The notes below the pieces were generated by a model, which was not told the origin of the DNA, searched no databases, and saw only the letters and a list, made by a program, of their open reading frames with translations. Below are positions 16,512-25,069 of a stretch of 64,000 nucleotides of DNA, one piece after another. Each line of letters opens with the position of its first letter. The first letter of the stretch is position 1. Source of the stretch: Phycisphaerales bacterium (GTDB taxonomy: Bacteria > Planctomycetota > Phycisphaerae > Phycisphaerales > SM1A02). The DNA lies in assembly GCA_009691725.1 (NCBI GenBank), contig SIAP01000003.1, forward strand, positions 1-64,000, written 5' to 3'. The translations under genes and the position numbers were made by a program.

Positions 16512-17483
16512 ATGCATTCTCTTCTCCTGATGTCCCTCATAAGCACGCTCGCCTTGCAAGGAACTGGCGTGACCGCCCCAGCACCGTTCCCCGCGTCCGT
16601 GGCCGCGTCTGCGCAATGCAGAGTCGTCGTCGCCAACCAGGTTGTTGCAGACATCGTGCATGCCATTGGAGCGGATGATGTGGAACTCATTGTGGTGGGC
16701 GCAGCGGGGGGCGATCCTCATCATGTTGAGCCAACTCCTGCGGATGTCACAAAGATTGCACGGGCAAATCTTGTCATTCAGATTGGTCTTGGGTTGGATC
16801 GATCCATCGGGAAACTGCACACATCAAGCGGATCAACGGGGTTGCTCGTTGTCGTCGGTGAGGGGCTCGCGACGACGGAGTCGCACGGCCACGCTCATGA
16901 TCATGGCGCTGAGCAGGGAGTCGAGCATGATGATGTGGCTCACGCAGTGGATCCGCACATCTGGCACGACCCGTCCAAGGTGCAGGTGCTAAACGAACGC
17001 ATTTGTGCCGCACTTGTGAGTGCGCGCCCTGATCGTGCACCGGAGATTCGCGGGCGCAGCGCCCTTCTCGCCACGAAACTGACAGCGCTGGATGAATGGA
17101 TCAACTCGCAGGTGGCGCGAATTCCAGGGACACGGCGCACATTGGTGACCACCCATGATGGTCTTGCGTACTTTGGAGAAAAGTATGGGTTTCGAGTGGT
17201 CGCCGTCGAAATCGGCGGAGATCATGAGGGTGGCGCAGATCCGCCGCCATCGAAGTTACTCACGCTCGTGCGCGCACTCCAGGAGACTCAGTCGAGCGTG
17301 ATCTTTGGCGATGCGGCGCATCCTTCGCGGATCGCCGCGACCGTCGCTCGAGAGGCGAAGGTGCAACTGGTGGAGCGTCTCTACCTTGACACGCTTATCC
17401 CCACTGCCACGAAACCTGGAACGGCGTATCTTGAGACGATGCGATCGAATGTCAACACGATTGTGGGGGCGTTGAGCGAGTGA
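16512..17483 (+). CDS. znuA: Zinc/manganese ABC transporter substrate-binding protein
   Basis: 323 aa from ATG 16512, chosen because MHSLLLMSLISTLALQG is a signal peptide and TATCAT lies 8 nt upstream; the ORF start at 16332 lies inside the HD-GYP gene. This is a cluster A-I binding protein. Metal-ligand positions can be seen in GGDPHHVEPTP, DPHIWHDP, and near the end EIGGDHEGG and FGDAAHPSR. A His/Asp-rich loop (SHGHAHDHGAEQG) precedes DPHIW, as in ZnuA-type zinc proteins, which favours zinc over manganese by inference. It captures metal in the periplasm for the ATPase and permease encoded next, and overlaps the ATPase gene as GTGA. Confidence 0.9.
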   Translation: MHSLLLMSLISTLALQGTGVTAPAPFPASVAASAQCRVVVANQVVADIVHAIGADDVELIVVGAAGGDPHHVEPTPADVTKIARANLVIQIGLGLDRSIGKLHTSSGSTGLLVVVGEGLATTESHGHAHDHGAEQGVEHDDVAHAVDPHIWHDPSKVQVLNERICAALVSARPDRAPEIRGRSALLATKLTALDEWINSQVARIPGTRRTLVTTHDGLAYFGEKYGFRVVAVEIGGDHEGGADPPPSKLLTLVRALQETQSSVIFGDAAHPSRIAATVAREAKVQLVERLYLDTLIPTATKPGTAYLETMRSNVNTIVGALSE

Positions 17484-18214
17484 AGTTCGAGTGGCTTGCC
17501 TACGGTGGCCGACATCTTCATGCGCCAGATCCTTCGGCGCATGCGCTACGCCTCGTCGATGTCTCCGTCGGCTATCCGGGGAGCAAAGATCCGGTGCTCT
17601 CTGGCGTTTCTTTCACACTTCCAGTGGGCGCACGACTCGCGCTCGTTGGTCCAAATGGTTCAGGCAAGAGCACGCTCCTCAAATCCATCGCGGGACTCCT
17701 TCCGTGCGTTGGCGGCGATATTGCAGTCTTTGGATTGAAGGTTCGTGCTTGTCATCATCGCACTTCATATTTGCCGCAGCGCGAGGAGATTGCATGGCAG
17801 TTCCCAGTGACGGTGCAGCGTTTTGTGTTGGGTGGACGCTATGTGCACTGTGGTTGGTTTGCGAAACCAGATTCGCATGATCACGCAGTCGTGCAGGAGA
17901 CATTGCGCGAACTCGACATTGTGTCGCTTCAGGATGCGCCGATCGATCAACTCTCTGGTGGACAGCAGCAGCGCGTGATGTTGGCGCGTGCGCTTGCGCA
18001 AGGATCGGACTTGTTGTTGCTTGACGAACCGCTCAATGCCGTCGACTCCGCAACTCGCACACTTGTCGGGAAGGTGCTCGATCGTCTGCAGAAGGCTGGG
18101 AAGTCCATGATCGTGTCAACCCATGATGTTGGAACGCATGATCAGCCCTTCGATGGCGTCTTGATTCTCGAGAACGGCAGTGTGCGGGAGATGGCTCATG
18201 CCGCTGCTGTGTGA
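17480..18214 (+). CDS. znuC: Zinc/manganese ABC transporter ATP-binding protein
   Basis: 244 aa from GTG 17480, overlapping the previous stop by 4 nt. Walker A is GPNGSGKST, the Q-loop is in LPQREEIAW, the signature is LSGGQQQRVMLARAL, Walker B is LLLLDEP and the switch His is in STHDVG. The YLPQ...WQFPVTV segment is typical of metal-transport ATPases (ZnuC/MntB). It powers import with the permease encoded next, whose gene overlaps it by 17 nt. The first 20 residues are non-conserved; translation could also begin slightly further in. Confidence 0.92.
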   Translation: MKFEWLAYGGRHLHAPDPSAHALRLVDVSVGYPGSKDPVLSGVSFTLPVGARLALVGPNGSGKSTLLKSIAGLLPCVGGDIAVFGLKVRACHHRTSYLPQREEIAWQFPVTVQRFVLGGRYVHCGWFAKPDSHDHAVVQETLRELDIVSLQDAPIDQLSGGQQQRVMLARALAQGSDLLLLDEPLNAVDSATRTLVGKVLDRLQKAGKSMIVSTHDVGTHDQPFDGVLILENGSVREMAHAAAV

Positions 18215-19079
18215 ACTCCCACTGGTGTGTGTGGTGACTTCGGGCGAGAGTTGGTACCTGCCGCTTCTCGAGCCGTGGACGATTGGATTCATGTGCGATG
18301 GACTCTTCGCCGCGCTTCTTGCAGGACTTTCGTGCGCGCTGTTGGGAGTGTTCGTCGTCTTTCGTCGGATGGCATTCGCAGGTGAAGCGATGTCGCACAC
18401 CACACTTCCCGGTCTTGTGATCGCACAGTCGCAAGGGTGGAGTCTGGCACTCGGCGCGCTTGCGAGCAATCTCATCACGGCAATCGGCATCAGCATTCTC
18501 TCGTCTGGTGCTTCACGAAGACGGGGAGTTCGCGAGGATGCAACCATCGGCGTGGTCTTTACTGGGATGTTTGCATTCGGCGTGATTCTGACGAACTTCC
18601 AAGGATCGTGGAGAGATCTCTCGCATCTCCTGCTGGGCAACATTCTCTCGGTTGCACCGAACGATTTGTGGTTCATGGTCATCGCAGCCTGCGTCATCGT
18701 GGTGACGCTCATCGCGCTGCACAAGGAACTGGAGTTGAGTTCGTACGACGCCAGCTACGCAGATCTCATTGGAATTGGTGCGACTCGGATGCGCCTGACT
18801 GTGTTGGTGCTCGTCGCGCTTGCCGTTGTCTCTGGTGTGCAGGTGGTCGGAGTGATTCTGACGAGTGCGTTGCTCGTGACTCCAGCCGCGACTGCCGCAA
18901 TGTTCACCCGTCGACTGCTGCCGTTGATGGCACTCGCGGTGGCGCTCTCGTGGACAGCGATCGTCGTGGGGCTCTATCTTTCATACTTCTGGTCCTTGCC
19001 GCCGGGCGCGACCATCGTGTTTCTTGCTGCGTTGATCTTTGTCTGTGCGTGGTCGTGGCGCAAACTCTCTCGATCGTGA
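18198..19079 (+). CDS. znuB: Zinc/manganese ABC transporter permease
   Basis: 293 aa from ATG 18198, inside the end of the ATPase gene. It is an ABC-3 family permease with about eight hydrophobic helices. Recognisable parts are LLGVFVVFRRMAFAGEAMSHTTLPG, the GVREDATIGVVFTGMFAFGV segment and VVGVILTSALLVTPAATA. It forms the inner-membrane channel for the metal delivered by ZnuA. The three genes form a complete ABC uptake operon. No Fur or Zur operator could be picked out upstream of znuA by eye. Confidence 0.92.
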   Translation: MPLLCELPLVCVVTSGESWYLPLLEPWTIGFMCDGLFAALLAGLSCALLGVFVVFRRMAFAGEAMSHTTLPGLVIAQSQGWSLALGALASNLITAIGISILSSGASRRRGVREDATIGVVFTGMFAFGVILTNFQGSWRDLSHLLLGNILSVAPNDLWFMVIAACVIVVTLIALHKELELSSYDASYADLIGIGATRMRLTVLVLVALAVVSGVQVVGVILTSALLVTPAATAAMFTRRLLPLMALAVALSWTAIVVGLYLSYFWSLPPGATIVFLAALIFVCAWSWRKLSRS

Positions 19080-19093
19080 GAGGTCCGTGTGCC

Positions 19094-20596
19094 TTACGGT
19101 CCAACCCAGAGACCATTCACGAGGCGATACCGCAGCACACGTGCGCATTGGTTTGGCGCGGTCATGCTCCAGATCGTCGCCCCAGCGGAGTTGACCTCGA
19201 AGACACTCCCCGAATTCGTCAGGGTAATCAGCGTCGTGTTGTCGAGTGTCCGAAATGCGCCACACTGCGTCATGCCGCCGTAGAACCCGCCAACTGATCC
19301 GTGCGACCACACTGTGTCCAAGGGTCCAAAGGCTTGCTGAGTCGTGATCACATAGTTTCCAGCCGCATCGCGAGGCGGAACGATCTCCATGACGGTGGAG
19401 TAATCGTTGGCAGATCCGGCACGATCGCCATTATTGAACGCGAGAATGTTTCCAGCGCCGGGCATTCCCGCATTGATCCATGTTGCACTATGGACGACAA
19501 AGAACTTCTGATCGGCTGCCGTGCCACGACCATACGCCGCCGGATTTCCCCAGCGGTAGAGCAGGTCGCCACCCTTTCCAGATGCTCCTCCGACGTGCGT
19601 CGCCGCCTGCGCGGTCGTCGTTGAATGGTCGATCACCCAAACCTCATTGAAAGTGCGAGAACTCATCACGATGTGGTCGCGGACGGGGTCGTAGTCGATT
19701 GCGTTGCCGTGGATCCAATCACCTGCCGCCAACACAGTCGCAAAATTGATGTTCACCAATTCGGGATGATCGGCGACGACACCGAAATTCGCCAGCGCAG
19801 CGTTCGCCTCCTGCACGAGATGATTCCACACGCGCCATCGCCACACAATGTTGTATGTGCTGTATCCGGTGGGTTGAATCTCGAGGATTGTCTCCGGCCA
19901 GATCGGAGTTGTGAGCCCCGTTCGACCAGCCGCCAGTCCCTCTGCCTGTGTGTGTCCCTCCCACGCGATGCAGAGGAAGTTGCCGTTCGGCAGAAGGGTG
20001 ATGTCGTGATGTTGCTGAAACTCTGCTGTGGAGACGATGAGGTCGTTCACAACCGTGCCTGCTGCATTCCAAATCTGAATGCGACCTCCATGCGCAGCGC
20101 CTGGGTAGGCACCGGCCGCATGAACGGAAGGTCGCACCAGCGACCCATCCGGTTTGAGATATCCAACACTGGCTCCATTGGTCGCACCAGCCCACGACTG
20201 GACGGTCGCGCCAGTGCTGTCGCGCGCCGTGGTCAGCGTCGTGGACGAGGTCGTCACCATGTTTCGCTCGGGGGCTGCGGCGGGACACGTGCCCCATGCG
20301 CTCAAGAGCGTTGTGAGATCCGCTCCGTCGACGGCTCCGCTGCCGTCGATGTCTGCACTGCCTCCCGCAGATCCCCATGCGCTGAGGACCGATGCCAAAT
20401 CGGATCCATCCACAAAGCCGTTCCCATCAATGTCTCCGACGCATGCAGCACTGGCGAAACTGTGCATCCATCCACACGCCAATCCAACCGCCAAGCCACA
20501 CGCCAGTTTGTTCGCCAAGCCAGCCGGCAGGCCTGCAGTTGCGCAGAAGTGGTGCTGGGAGTCACGAAGCGATAGGTCGAGAGTCATTGGCTTCAT
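19094..20596 (-). CDS. Secreted arylsulfotransferase-like protein with N-terminal dockerin-like domain
   Basis: 500 aa. The N-terminus contains an imperfect repeat signal region (LANKLACGLAVGLACGW) ending near SFASAAC. Residues 52-105 are two EF-hand-like dockerin repeats (GDIDGNGFVDGSDL and ADIDGSGAVDGADL, each followed by LSAWG). The remaining 390 residues match arylsulfotransferase (ASST, Arylsulfotran_2-type) features: HHDITLLPNGNFL, IVWRWRVWNHLVQ, IHGNAIDYDPVRDHI and a final LTNSGSVFEV. ASSTs transfer sulfate between phenolic compounds in the periplasm. The N-terminal position of the dockerin-like pair is unusual, since it is usually C-terminal. It is divergent from the cupredoxin gene, which carries the same domain. 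Confidence 0.85.
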   Translation of the reverse strand: MKPMTLDLSLRDSQHHFCATAGLPAGLANKLACGLAVGLACGWMHSFASAACVGDIDGNGFVDGSDLASVLSAWGSAGGSADIDGSGAVDGADLTTLLSAWGTCPAAAPERNMVTTSSTTLTTARDSTGATVQSWAGATNGASVGYLKPDGSLVRPSVHAAGAYPGAAHGGRIQIWNAAGTVVNDLIVSTAEFQQHHDITLLPNGNFLCIAWEGHTQAEGLAAGRTGLTTPIWPETILEIQPTGYSTYNIVWRWRVWNHLVQEANAALANFGVVADHPELVNINFATVLAAGDWIHGNAIDYDPVRDHIVMSSRTFNEVWVIDHSTTTAQAATHVGGASGKGGDLLYRWGNPAAYGRGTAADQKFFVVHSATWINAGMPGAGNILAFNNGDRAGSANDYSTVMEIVPPRDAAGNYVITTQQAFGPLDTVWSHGSVGGFYGGMTQCGAFRTLDNTTLITLTNSGSVFEVNSAGATIWSMTAPNQCARVLRYRLVNGLWVGP

Positions 20597-20777
20597 TGTG
20601 CATCAAGTTCAGGCTGGGGACTCACTATTTGCCCCTGAATTGAAGAAATCGTGCAGTCTGGAGATTCCCGCCAACGATTCTGGAATTCGCATGTGGTTGA
20701 GTTATGTTCAAGCAACCGTGTGCAGTGTGCGGCGGTGTATCTCTGCGTCAACTGCACTCTGCACCAGAAAGACTTTC

Positions 20778-21296
20778 ATGAAACACGCCCGCGTGACTCG
20801 CTCAACTCTCATCGCTGCAACGGTCGCACTCTCGACGACCACATCACTGATGGGTGCGGTCATCATCGTGAATCAGCAGGGCGCCACTTTCGTGCCCGCA
20901 ACTGTCAACGCACAAGTTGGCGACACGATTCGTTGGGTGTGGAATGGTGGAGGACACACTGTGACGAGTGGTTCCGATTGCGAGCCCAGCGGTGTGTTCG
21001 ATGGTGACATCTCATCGGCGACTCCGACCTTTGAGTGGACAGTCGATCCTTCAGCGGCTGGGGAGAGCATTGGGTATTTCTGCGTGCCCCACTGCGTGTT
21101 TTTCATGGTTGGCACGATTGTTGTAGAGCCAGCGCCGATCGTTGGTGACATCAACGGGGATGGTGCGGTGAATGGTCAGGATCTCGCAGTGGTGCTCGGT
21201 GCGTGGGGGGCGACGAGTGGACCCGCCGATGTCAATCGCGATGGGCTCGTTGACGGAGCTGATCTCGCAGCACTGCTTTCGAATTGGACTGGCTGA
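20778..21296 (+). CDS. Secreted cupredoxin (plastocyanin-like) with C-terminal dockerin-like domain
   Basis: 172 aa from ATG 20778; the longer ORF from 20154 is antisense to the neighbouring gene. A signal peptide (STLIAATVALSTTTSLMGA) is followed by a cupredoxin domain (about 27-110) with the copper His in GGGHTVTSGS and a CxxH...M set in YFCVPHCVFFMVG. The C-terminal 50 residues are a dockerin-like EF-hand pair (GDINGDGAVNGQDL, ADVNRDGLVDGADL). It is probably an extracytoplasmic electron carrier or copper-binding protein held by its dockerin-like tail. The extra Cys next to the His ligand is uncommon. The 181-nt gap upstream shows no other gene. Confidence 0.87.
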   Translation: MKHARVTRSTLIAATVALSTTTSLMGAVIIVNQQGATFVPATVNAQVGDTIRWVWNGGGHTVTSGSDCEPSGVFDGDISSATPTFEWTVDPSAAGESIGYFCVPHCVFFMVGTIVVEPAPIVGDINGDGAVNGQDLAVVLGAWGATSGPADVNRDGLVDGADLAALLSNWTG

Positions 21297-21405
21297 AGTC
21301 GACGACCAACAATCGATGCGCAGAAGTGGGGGTGAGCGGGCAATCACCCGCGCAGTGAGCAGCGACGCGAGCACCGTGTTTGGCGTGGCGTGCCCTGCTC
21401 CACGC

Positions 21406-21411
21406 TAGACT
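21406..21411 (+). promoter_or_regulatory. Putative -10 element (TAGACT) of ettA
   Basis: TAGACT lies 9 nt before the ettA ATG and no Shine-Dalgarno is present. A -35 is not convincing. It has the same geometry as the elements before gcvT and nuoG. Confidence 0.4.
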
Positions 21412-21420
21412 TGCTCGACT

Positions 21421-23127
21421 ATGGCACAACCAGCGGGCAAGAGTTCTGTCGAGTCGGTCCGGGTGATTTGTTCGATGCTGAACATCACCAAGACGATCAA
21501 TCGGCGCGAGATCTTGAAGGACATTTCGCTGTCGTACTACTACGGTGCCAAGATCGGAGTCCTTGGACTCAACGGCAGCGGGAAGTCGACGCTGCTGCGA
21601 ATCATGGCGGGTATTGACAGGGAATTTGATGGGAAAATCGAACGGACAGCGGGGTTTACTGCTGGGCTCCTGGATCAGGAACCACTCGCCAACGAGTCAC
21701 GAACCGTGATCGAAGTCGTCCGCGAGGGCGCGGCGGCAACATTCGAACTGCTGGGGGAATTCGATCAGATCAATGCACGATTCGGCGAAGAGATGTCCGC
21801 AGAGGACATGGATGCGTTAATCGTTCGACAAGGGAAAGTGCAAGAGAAACTGGATGCATCGGAAGCGTGGACGATCGACAGCCAAATCGAAATGGCGATG
21901 GAAGCGCTGCGCTGCCCCCCTCCAGAACAGACGCTCGACAAAGTGTCGGGTGGTGAGCGGCGACGCGTCGCGCTCACGCGACTCTTGATGCAGCGTCCAG
22001 ACATTCTGTTGCTCGATGAACCAACGAACCATCTCGATGCGGAGAGCGTCGCGTGGCTGGAGCATCATTTAGCGAAGTACGCAGGCACCGTCATCGCTGT
22101 GACCCACGACCGGTACTTCCTCGACAATGTTGCGGGATGGATTCTCGAACTCGACCGCGGAGTTGGAATTCCATACCGCGGGAACTACACCGATTGGCTC
22201 GAGCAGAAGGCGAAGCGCCTCGCGGTTGAGGAGAAGCAGGCGAGCATGCGGCAGAAGTCGCTCACCCGCGAGTTGGAGTGGATACGGCAGAACCCCAAGG
22301 GTCGCCAGTCCAAGAGCAAGGCGCGCGTGGCGAATTACGAGCGCATGCTCACTGACGACGAATCGCGCCAGAAAGCGGCAGAAATTGAGATTTTCATTCC
22401 GCCTGGTCCACGCCTCGGCAACGTCGTCATTCACGCGCGCAATGTCACCAAAGCATTTGGCGATCGTCTCTTGCTCGACGGTTCGACCTTTGAGATTCCA
22501 GCGGGGGCAGTTGTCGGGATCATCGGTCCCAATGGGGCTGGCAAGACGACGCTGTTCAAGATGATCCTTGGCACGGAGAAGGTGGACAGCGGTGAGTTCG
22601 TCGTCGGTGAGAGTGTGAAACTCGGCTATGTCGAGCAGATGCGAGACTCCATCGACCCCTCGCACAGTATCTGGCGTGCGATTTCGGATGGCGACGAGGA
22701 GTTGTTTTTGGGACCGGTGAAAGTCAACAGCCGCGCCTATGTCGCACGATTTGGTTTCACTGGCACAGAACAGCAGAAACTGTGCGGCAATCTTTCGGGT
22801 GGCGAACGCAATCGAGTGCAGCTGGCGCGGATGTTGCGGCAGGGAAACAATGTCATTCTCTTTGACGAGCCGACCAATGATCTCGATGTGAACACGATGC
22901 GTGCGCTCGAGGAAGCGATTGAGAACTTTGGCGGGACGGCCGTCATCGTCAGCCACGATCGCTGGTTCTTGGACCGCGTCGCAACGCACATCCTCGCGTT
23001 CGAAGGCGATAGTCAGACGTTCTTCTTCAACGGCAATTTCAGTGAATACGAAGAGGACCGTGTGCGGAGACTCGGCGAGAATGCCGCTCCAACGCGCGTG
23101 AAGTACCGCAAGATGACGCGCGCTTGA
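21421..23127 (+). CDS. ettA: ABC-F translation factor, energy-dependent translational throttle
   Basis: 568 aa with two ABC cassettes and no membrane segment. Cassette 1 has GLNGSGKST, VSGGERRRVALTRLL and LLLDEPTNHLD; cassette 2 has GPNGAGKTT, LSGGERNRVQLARML and ILFDEPTNDLD. The arm and linker region around RQKSLTRELEWIRQNPKGRQSKSKARV is the EttA-type P-site tRNA interaction motif. EttA binds the ribosomal E site and gates entry into elongation according to ATP level. It is cytoplasmic. Its 3' end is convergent with the M24 peptidase gene, with a hairpin between them. Confidence 0.95.
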   Translation: MAQPAGKSSVESVRVICSMLNITKTINRREILKDISLSYYYGAKIGVLGLNGSGKSTLLRIMAGIDREFDGKIERTAGFTAGLLDQEPLANESRTVIEVVREGAAATFELLGEFDQINARFGEEMSAEDMDALIVRQGKVQEKLDASEAWTIDSQIEMAMEALRCPPPEQTLDKVSGGERRRVALTRLLMQRPDILLLDEPTNHLDAESVAWLEHHLAKYAGTVIAVTHDRYFLDNVAGWILELDRGVGIPYRGNYTDWLEQKAKRLAVEEKQASMRQKSLTRELEWIRQNPKGRQSKSKARVANYERMLTDDESRQKAAEIEIFIPPGPRLGNVVIHARNVTKAFGDRLLLDGSTFEIPAGAVVGIIGPNGAGKTTLFKMILGTEKVDSGEFVVGESVKLGYVEQMRDSIDPSHSIWRAISDGDEELFLGPVKVNSRAYVARFGFTGTEQQKLCGNLSGGERNRVQLARMLRQGNNVILFDEPTNDLDVNTMRALEEAIENFGGTAVIVSHDRWFLDRVATHILAFEGDSQTFFFNGNFSEYEEDRVRRLGENAAPTRVKYRKMTRA

Positions 23128-23129
23128 TT

Positions 23130-23159
23130 CCAGAATCTGGTTTCCGTTCCAGAATCTGG
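23130..23159. terminator. Hairpin between ettA and the M24 peptidase gene, possible terminator
   Basis: The 11-mer CCAGAATCTGG occurs twice, separated by TTTCCGTT. The two copies can pair as an 11-bp stem with one A-A mismatch and an 8-nt loop. No T-run follows on either strand, so it could be a weak bidirectional terminator or an mRNA-end stabiliser. Its position exactly between convergent stops supports this. Confidence 0.45.
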
Positions 23160-23173
23160 CGCGCAACCCGGCG

Positions 23174-24346
23174 TCAGTTCCGCCAGTCCAAACCCTCTGG
23201 CAGCTCGCCGAGATTTTCGCAGCCTGCGTCCGTGACGACCACCATGTCCTCGACTCGGACTCCGCCGAGCCCTGGTTGATAGAGCCCTGGTTCAACGGTC
23301 ACGACATCTCCGACCACGAGCGCCGGTCCCTTTGCAGCGAGCAGCGGCGGCTCATGCACCTCGAGACCCACCCCGTGCCCCGTGCCGTGCGTCATTCGCG
23401 CCTGCGCCCATGTTTCGTCGCTCGATGGCATCCCCATCGCGAAGCCGTGCTCTCGAATAACCCGAGCCGTCTCAAGGTGGATCGCTTCGCCGGTGACCCC
23501 AGGGCGGATCATCGCGATCGCAGCAGCTTTCGCGGCGACAACTGCCCCGTGCATCTTGATGAGTTCGCGGGGCGGCGCACCATGCACGACGGTGCGCGTG
23601 CAATCGCCGTTGTACAAAGAACGACGACTGCGCGGGAAGATGTCGACTAAGACAGGCTCACATGTGCGCAGTTCGCCAGAGCCATGCTCGTGGCAATCAC
23701 TTCCCATCGCTCCGCAGGCGATGATCGCCTCTGGATTGAGGTAGCCCTTGCGCAAGAGAAAGACATCGACAGCTTCGCGCACACGCTGTGATGTCAGTGG
23801 CTTGCCGTCACGCATCAAGACTCCGTCATCTCGCACTGGAGAAGTGGCGATCGTCTGGCAGGCCATCTTGACAGCGGACTCGGTGTCCTTTTGGCATTGG
23901 CGCAACCAGGCGATTTCCTGTGCATCCTTGCTGCGTCGAAGTGCGACGCCATCCAACGGATCGCAGGTCACTTCGAGACCAGCAGCAAGAAGTTGATGCC
24001 AGAAAATCGCCGGGGTCGAACGGTCGATTGAAACGCGCGTTGCTCCGGCGCGGAGAACACACTCCGCGACAGATTGCGCCGTGGCGGTTTCTCGATCTCC
24101 AGAGAGTCCTGCGGCGGGAGTGAAATCGGCAGGGGAAGCGAATTGATCCGCCCGGGCATTCTTGCGAGCGCGATCCAGTTCAATATCTCGCACGATCAAC
24201 ACTCGCCGGGGAGGTGCGCCCTGACCATCATCAATGGTGACCAATGCGGCAGGGTCCCCGACAGGAAATCGAATTCTGTGATGGAGTGCTGCACTCAGCG
24301 CTGGGATTCCCGCGCAAATGGTGACACGCGGCGCGCGGCCTGTCAC
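23174..24346 (-). CDS. M24 family Xaa-Pro-type metallopeptidase
   Basis: 390 aa from GTG 24346, three bases after the previous stop. The N-terminal half is the divergent creatinase-like domain. The C-terminal pita-bread domain has all five expected metal ligands: Asp in LVDIFPRS, Asp in GDCTRTVV, His in GTGHGVGLEVHE, Glu in VTVEPGLY and Glu in VRVEDMV. Relatives cleave Xaa-Pro bonds in peptides in the cytoplasm. It is the last gene of the long minus-strand run starting at bamA. IFPRS replaces the commoner DxG spacing before the second Asp, a variant seen in some subfamilies. Confidence 0.88.
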   Translation of the reverse strand: MTGRAPRVTICAGIPALSAALHHRIRFPVGDPAALVTIDDGQGAPPRRVLIVRDIELDRARKNARADQFASPADFTPAAGLSGDRETATAQSVAECVLRAGATRVSIDRSTPAIFWHQLLAAGLEVTCDPLDGVALRRSKDAQEIAWLRQCQKDTESAVKMACQTIATSPVRDDGVLMRDGKPLTSQRVREAVDVFLLRKGYLNPEAIIACGAMGSDCHEHGSGELRTCEPVLVDIFPRSRRSLYNGDCTRTVVHGAPPRELIKMHGAVVAAKAAAIAMIRPGVTGEAIHLETARVIREHGFAMGMPSSDETWAQARMTHGTGHGVGLEVHEPPLLAAKGPALVVGDVVTVEPGLYQPGLGGVRVEDMVVVTDAGCENLGELPEGLDWRN

Positions 24347-24349
24347 GCG

Positions 24350-25060
24350 CTAGCCCCGCGCGCTTTCGTGGGAGCCTGCCTTCGAATCTGTCGAAGCGCC
24401 CCCCGCTGGGTTTTCGCGCATTTCCGATTCGGCACGCTGGCAGAGCGCAGCAACGGTCGTGTGCAGTTCCTCGTGATCTGGAACGGAGTCGAGCAGTGAC
24501 ATGGCGAAATCGACTTGGCGAACCGCGTCCATTCCGGTGTCGATCATGCCGATGGCGGCATCGCCAAGTTGCTCAAGCGCTTTGAGGAACCATTGCTTCG
24601 TCGGCTTCGCGGGTTTGTCAGGTGCCGCGATCCGCACACGGACAGTCATCAACCCAATCGCAACGATGGGAACTTCTCCAAGTCTTGTCGTTGGTTCGCG
24701 GCACAACACGAGCGCGGGAACCTCTCTGCGAATCGCGGTGAGTCGCACCCGCCGAGCATCTGCACCCACCAGTGGCGGCTGCATAATGTGCATCCCCGGA
24801 CCCACTCGGTGATCTTCGGTGATCTCGCCTTCAATCCACTTTACGCCGATCACTTCGCTCGCCAATTGCATTCGCTGGCGTCGCGACTCCTGCAATGGCA
24901 TCACGATCCGAGCCATGCGTCCGAAGTCTCCAGCCTCGTGGGAGATCTCCATTGCACGCTGCGCAACTCGTTCCGCCTCGAACCATCGACCAGACTTCAA
25001 GGCAAGGTGCGCCTTGTGCATCAAGTCATCAATTCGTGCTGCTTTCGCGGGACTCGTCAT
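24350..25060 (-). CDS. Conserved hypothetical protein with an N-terminal TPR-like helical segment
   Basis: 236 aa. The first 60 residues form a TPR-like helix pair (DDLMHKAHLALKSGRWFEAERVAQRAMEIS). After it comes a beta-rich middle with no motif (VRLTAIRREVPALVLC, IVAIGLMTVRVRI) and a helical C-terminus (WFLKALEQLGDAAIGMIDT). It has no signal peptide. It sits between lpxA and a peptidase gene, with a 9-nt gap to lpxA, so it is likely co-transcribed with lipid A genes. The function is unknown and a role in envelope assembly is only suggested by context. Confidence 0.68.
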   Translation of the reverse strand: MTSPAKAARIDDLMHKAHLALKSGRWFEAERVAQRAMEISHEAGDFGRMARIVMPLQESRRQRMQLASEVIGVKWIEGEITEDHRVGPGMHIMQPPLVGADARRVRLTAIRREVPALVLCREPTTRLGEVPIVAIGLMTVRVRIAAPDKPAKPTKQWFLKALEQLGDAAIGMIDTGMDAVRQVDFAMSLLDSVPDHEELHTTVAALCQRAESEMRENPAGGASTDSKAGSHESARG

Positions 25061-25069
25061 GGTCGCAGC

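Noticed and set aside
19625-20575. 316-aa plus-strand ORF within the arylsulfotransferase gene
   Set aside because: Antisense shadow; the minus frame has dockerin-like and ASST motifs.
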